Assembly (NCBI GenBank): GCA_016199665.1
Contig: JACQGG010000112.1
Location: 1 to 7,132, forward strand
Direction: 5' to 3'
DNA length: 7,132 bases
Source of the DNA: Acidobacteriota bacterium
GTDB taxonomy: Bacteria; Acidobacteriota; UBA6911; JACQSX01
The notes under the pieces were generated by a model. That model saw nothing but the letters and a program-made list of their open reading frames with translations. It was not told the origin of the DNA and did no database searches. Positions 5,810 to 7,132 of the stretch are shown here, piece by piece; position 1 is the stretch's first letter; every line of letters starts with the position of its first letter. A program made the position numbers and the translations under genes.

Positions 5810-6586
5810 CTAAGGCGCTCTCTCCTGGAGCCATTTCTGGTAGTCCTCCTCTGAGAGCACCGCCAGCAAGCTGCGCATCTTGTAGTGACCCAGCCCGCAA
5901 AGCTCGGCGCAGGCGACTTCGTAGTTGCCGATTCTGGTCGGTGTGAAGTGCATTGGAATTGCCATACCCGGAACCGCGTCCTGCTTGATTCGCAGCTCAC
6001 GCACAAAAAAGCTGTGGGTCACGTCCTTGGCATGCAACAGAAGCTGCACCGGGCGGTTGACAGGCACCGCCATGGTTGGCACGACAACGTCGTCCCTGCC
6101 GTCGGGATCTGCCGGATCGATGCCAAGCGGATTCCCGGCCGAGTCGCTCATCAACCTGGCGTCGGTGCGCCCAAACTTTCCGTCCGGCCCGGCATAGCGG
6201 ATGTTCCAGACAAACTGCTGCCCGTACACCTCGATTTGAACCGCGCCCGGTGCGGCCCCCTGGAACCGGAGATCCGCCCAGACCCTCTGACCCATGACGT
6301 TCAAAGCGATGAAGAGGACCGCGGTTGCGAGTGTCCATAGCAGCTCAAGCTTATTGTTGCCGTGCGAGTAATGGGCCTTGCCGCGGTCACGATAGCGCAG
6401 CACGACCCATCCGAGCGCCATCTGCGCCAGAAAGAAGATGACACCGCAAATCACCAGCGTGATGTAATACTGATGGTCGACCGTCGCCGCATGGGATGAC
6501 GCGCCAAAAGGGAAGTCCCACTTTCCACTGACAAACAGGGCCATGGTGATGATGGTGATGGCCCAAATCAAAAGCGCCAGGATCAT
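5810..6586 (-). CDS. coxB: Cytochrome c oxidase subunit II (CuA subunit)
   Basis: Subunit II receives electrons from cytochrome c at its binuclear CuA centre and passes them to haem a in subunit I. In these 258 residues the CuA ligands are complete: His191 (DVTHSFFVRELR), Cys226, Glu228, Cys230, His234 and Met237 (CAELCGLGHYKM). Before them are two standard helices (about 41-63 and 82-98). Glu81 in NNKLELLWT corresponds to the glutamate at the K-channel mouth, and YGQQFVWNIRY (121-131) is the usual aromatic electron-entry region. A further hydrophobic segment (2-20) is an uncleaved anchor or a signal peptide. The protein ends shortly after CuA, with no cytochrome c domain and no lipobox. The ATG at 6586 is the only ATG after an in-frame TAG at 6629-6631; a GGGGG run lies about 9 bases upstream. 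It is the first gene of the operon. Confidence 0.96.
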   Translation of the reverse strand: MILALLIWAITIITMALFVSGKWDFPFGASSHAATVDHQYYITLVICGVIFFLAQMALGWVVLRYRDRGKAHYSHGNNKLELLWTLATAVLFIALNVMGQRVWADLRFQGAAPGAVQIEVYGQQFVWNIRYAGPDGKFGRTDARLMSDSAGNPLGIDPADPDGRDDVVVPTMAVPVNRPVQLLLHAKDVTHSFFVRELRIKQDAVPGMAIPMHFTPTRIGNYEVACAELCGLGHYKMRSLLAVLSEEDYQKWLQERAP

Positions 6587-6891
6587 GAGTTGAAGCCCCC
6601 AATTGCTCCAAACACGCTGCCTTGCACCCTAGGAGGCGGCAGCGGATCGCTTCAGTTTTTGAGGTAAGAACCCTCCCACCCCAACCAAGACTCAAAATAA
6701 AGTGCTCAGTCTATCAATTGATTTTATTTTTTCAACCCGATTATTGCGACACGGAAGATTTCTCGACCGGGGCCGGCGATCCAGTCAGTCCGGAGGAAGG
6801 CAAGAAGAGCGCTTCCGCTTGGTTTTCGGGGCCAAGCTCGTTTATTCTATCTTCCTGTCACTTCACTTGAAAATTCGTTTCCCGGAGGTGT
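6587..6891. other. Divergent intergenic region between coxB and the plus-strand gene
   Basis: No gene is convincing here on either strand; the plus-strand frame at 6622-6870 has unnatural composition. The region holds the candidate cox promoter and, on the plus strand, a weak TTGGTT (6819-6824) and TATTCT (6843-6848) pair 18 bases apart that could drive the right-hand gene. I saw no clear operator or riboswitch. Confidence 0.5.
6708..6735 (-). promoter_or_regulatory. Candidate sigma70-type promoter of the cox operon
   Basis: On the minus strand TTGAAA (6730-6735) and TAGACT (6708-6713) are 16 bases apart, matching the -35 at 5/6 and the -10 at 4/6, within the most A+T-rich part of the divergent region. 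The leader to the coxB ATG would be about 115 bases. The same A+T-rich stretch could serve as an upstream element. Confidence 0.35.
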
Positions 6892-6939
6892 ATGTCTCAG
6901 ACCGACTCGCTCAGCCTCGTCACAAGGGGGGAACCATGA
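6892..6939 (+). CDS. Possible 15-codon leader ORF overlapping the next gene
   Basis: An ATG at 6892 preceded by GGAGGTG, a near-perfect match to the ribosome binding consensus though only about 3 bases from the start, opens a frame MSQTDSLSLVTRGEP. Its TGA (6937-6939) overlaps the ATG of the next gene as ATGA. This is the arrangement of a translationally coupled leader peptide. The peptide has no run of one amino acid that would suggest classical attenuation. It could also be a chance ORF, with the GGAGGTG unrelated to translation. Confidence 0.35.
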   Translation: MSQTDSLSLVTRGEP

Positions 6940-7132
6940 TAATTCACCGAGACACCGGCACACGCATTCGATCCGACGAACCTTCTGTTGCGAGCCCTCC
7001 CCTGCCGGAGGCGGCCAACCCCTTGTGCAGGCAGCGGCCGTCGGGGTGGCGATTCAGGGACGTCGTCTTCGGCCGCCGCCCAAACTTGCGCGGGGCGTTG
7101 TTGCCCGTGGCCGTGCTGGGACTCATGGCAGC
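6936..7132 (+). CDS. N-terminus of an unrecognised membrane-associated protein (partial at right edge)
   Basis: An ATG at 6936, with AAGGGGGG ending about 4 bases upstream, opens a frame that stays open for 65 codons to the window edge. The first 50 residues are polar and basic, with several Arg and Pro (for example RFRDVVFGRRPNLRG near 39-53). A hydrophobic stretch then begins near residue 54 (ALLPVAVLGLMAA) and looks like a first membrane helix or a late signal anchor. I do not recognise the family. Genes facing away from cox operons often encode assembly factors or cytochromes, but nothing here shows that. Confidence 0.5.
   Translation, partial: MIIHRDTGTRIRSDEPSVASPPLPEAANPLCRQRPSGWRFRDVVFGRRPNLRGALLPVAVLGLMA

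Noticed and set aside
6622..6870. An 82-codon plus-strand frame in the divergent region.
   Set aside because: It runs through A+T-rich promoter-like sequence, has no ribosome binding site and resembles no protein I know.

Overview
The window looks like part of a bacterial chromosome of fairly high G+C. It is dominated by an aerobic respiration operon on the minus strand. The six genes, read from right to left, are coxB, coxA, two different subunit III genes, a short subunit IV gene and a small membrane protein with a CxxC motif. Subunit I carries all the haem and copper ligands of an A-type haem-copper oxidase (GHPEVY with the D-channel Glu, and a K-channel Lys). Subunit II carries a complete CuA site but no fused cytochrome c domain, so the enzyme reads as an aa3-type (not caa3) cytochrome c oxidase. 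Tandem subunit III genes, a COX4_pro-type subunit IV and 7-bp GGTTCAA-like repeats are compatible with Acidobacteriota or a related soil phylum. That placement is an inference and no gene here proves it.

Layout. At 1-784 (minus) is the N-terminal 261 codons of a glutamate synthase large subunit (gltB), running off the left edge. At 785-1412 there is no confident intact gene: it holds a possible gltB promoter and, on the minus strand, what looks like the decayed DNA-binding domain of an AraC-type regulator. At 1413-1676 (minus) is a small unrecognised gene. At 1692-1870 lies a heptanucleotide repeat region: thirteen in-phase 7-bp units, a spacer, then five units in the opposite orientation, able to fold back on the first set. 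It sits directly behind the last gene of the cox operon. The cox operon fills 1881-6586. At 6587-6935 is the divergent control region with a candidate cox promoter. On the plus strand a possible 15-codon leader ORF (6892-6939) overlaps by ATGA the start of a gene at 6936 that runs off the right edge.

How the genes work together. CoxB takes electrons from cytochrome c at CuA and passes them to haem a and the haem a3/CuB centre of CoxA, where O2 is reduced and protons are pumped. The subunit III proteins and subunit IV stabilise the complex. The CxxC protein, translationally coupled to subunit IV by a GTGA overlap, may serve copper or thiol handling during assembly, but this is only suggested by its position and motif. 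Dedicated assembly genes (ctaA, ctaB, ctaG, sco) are not in the window.
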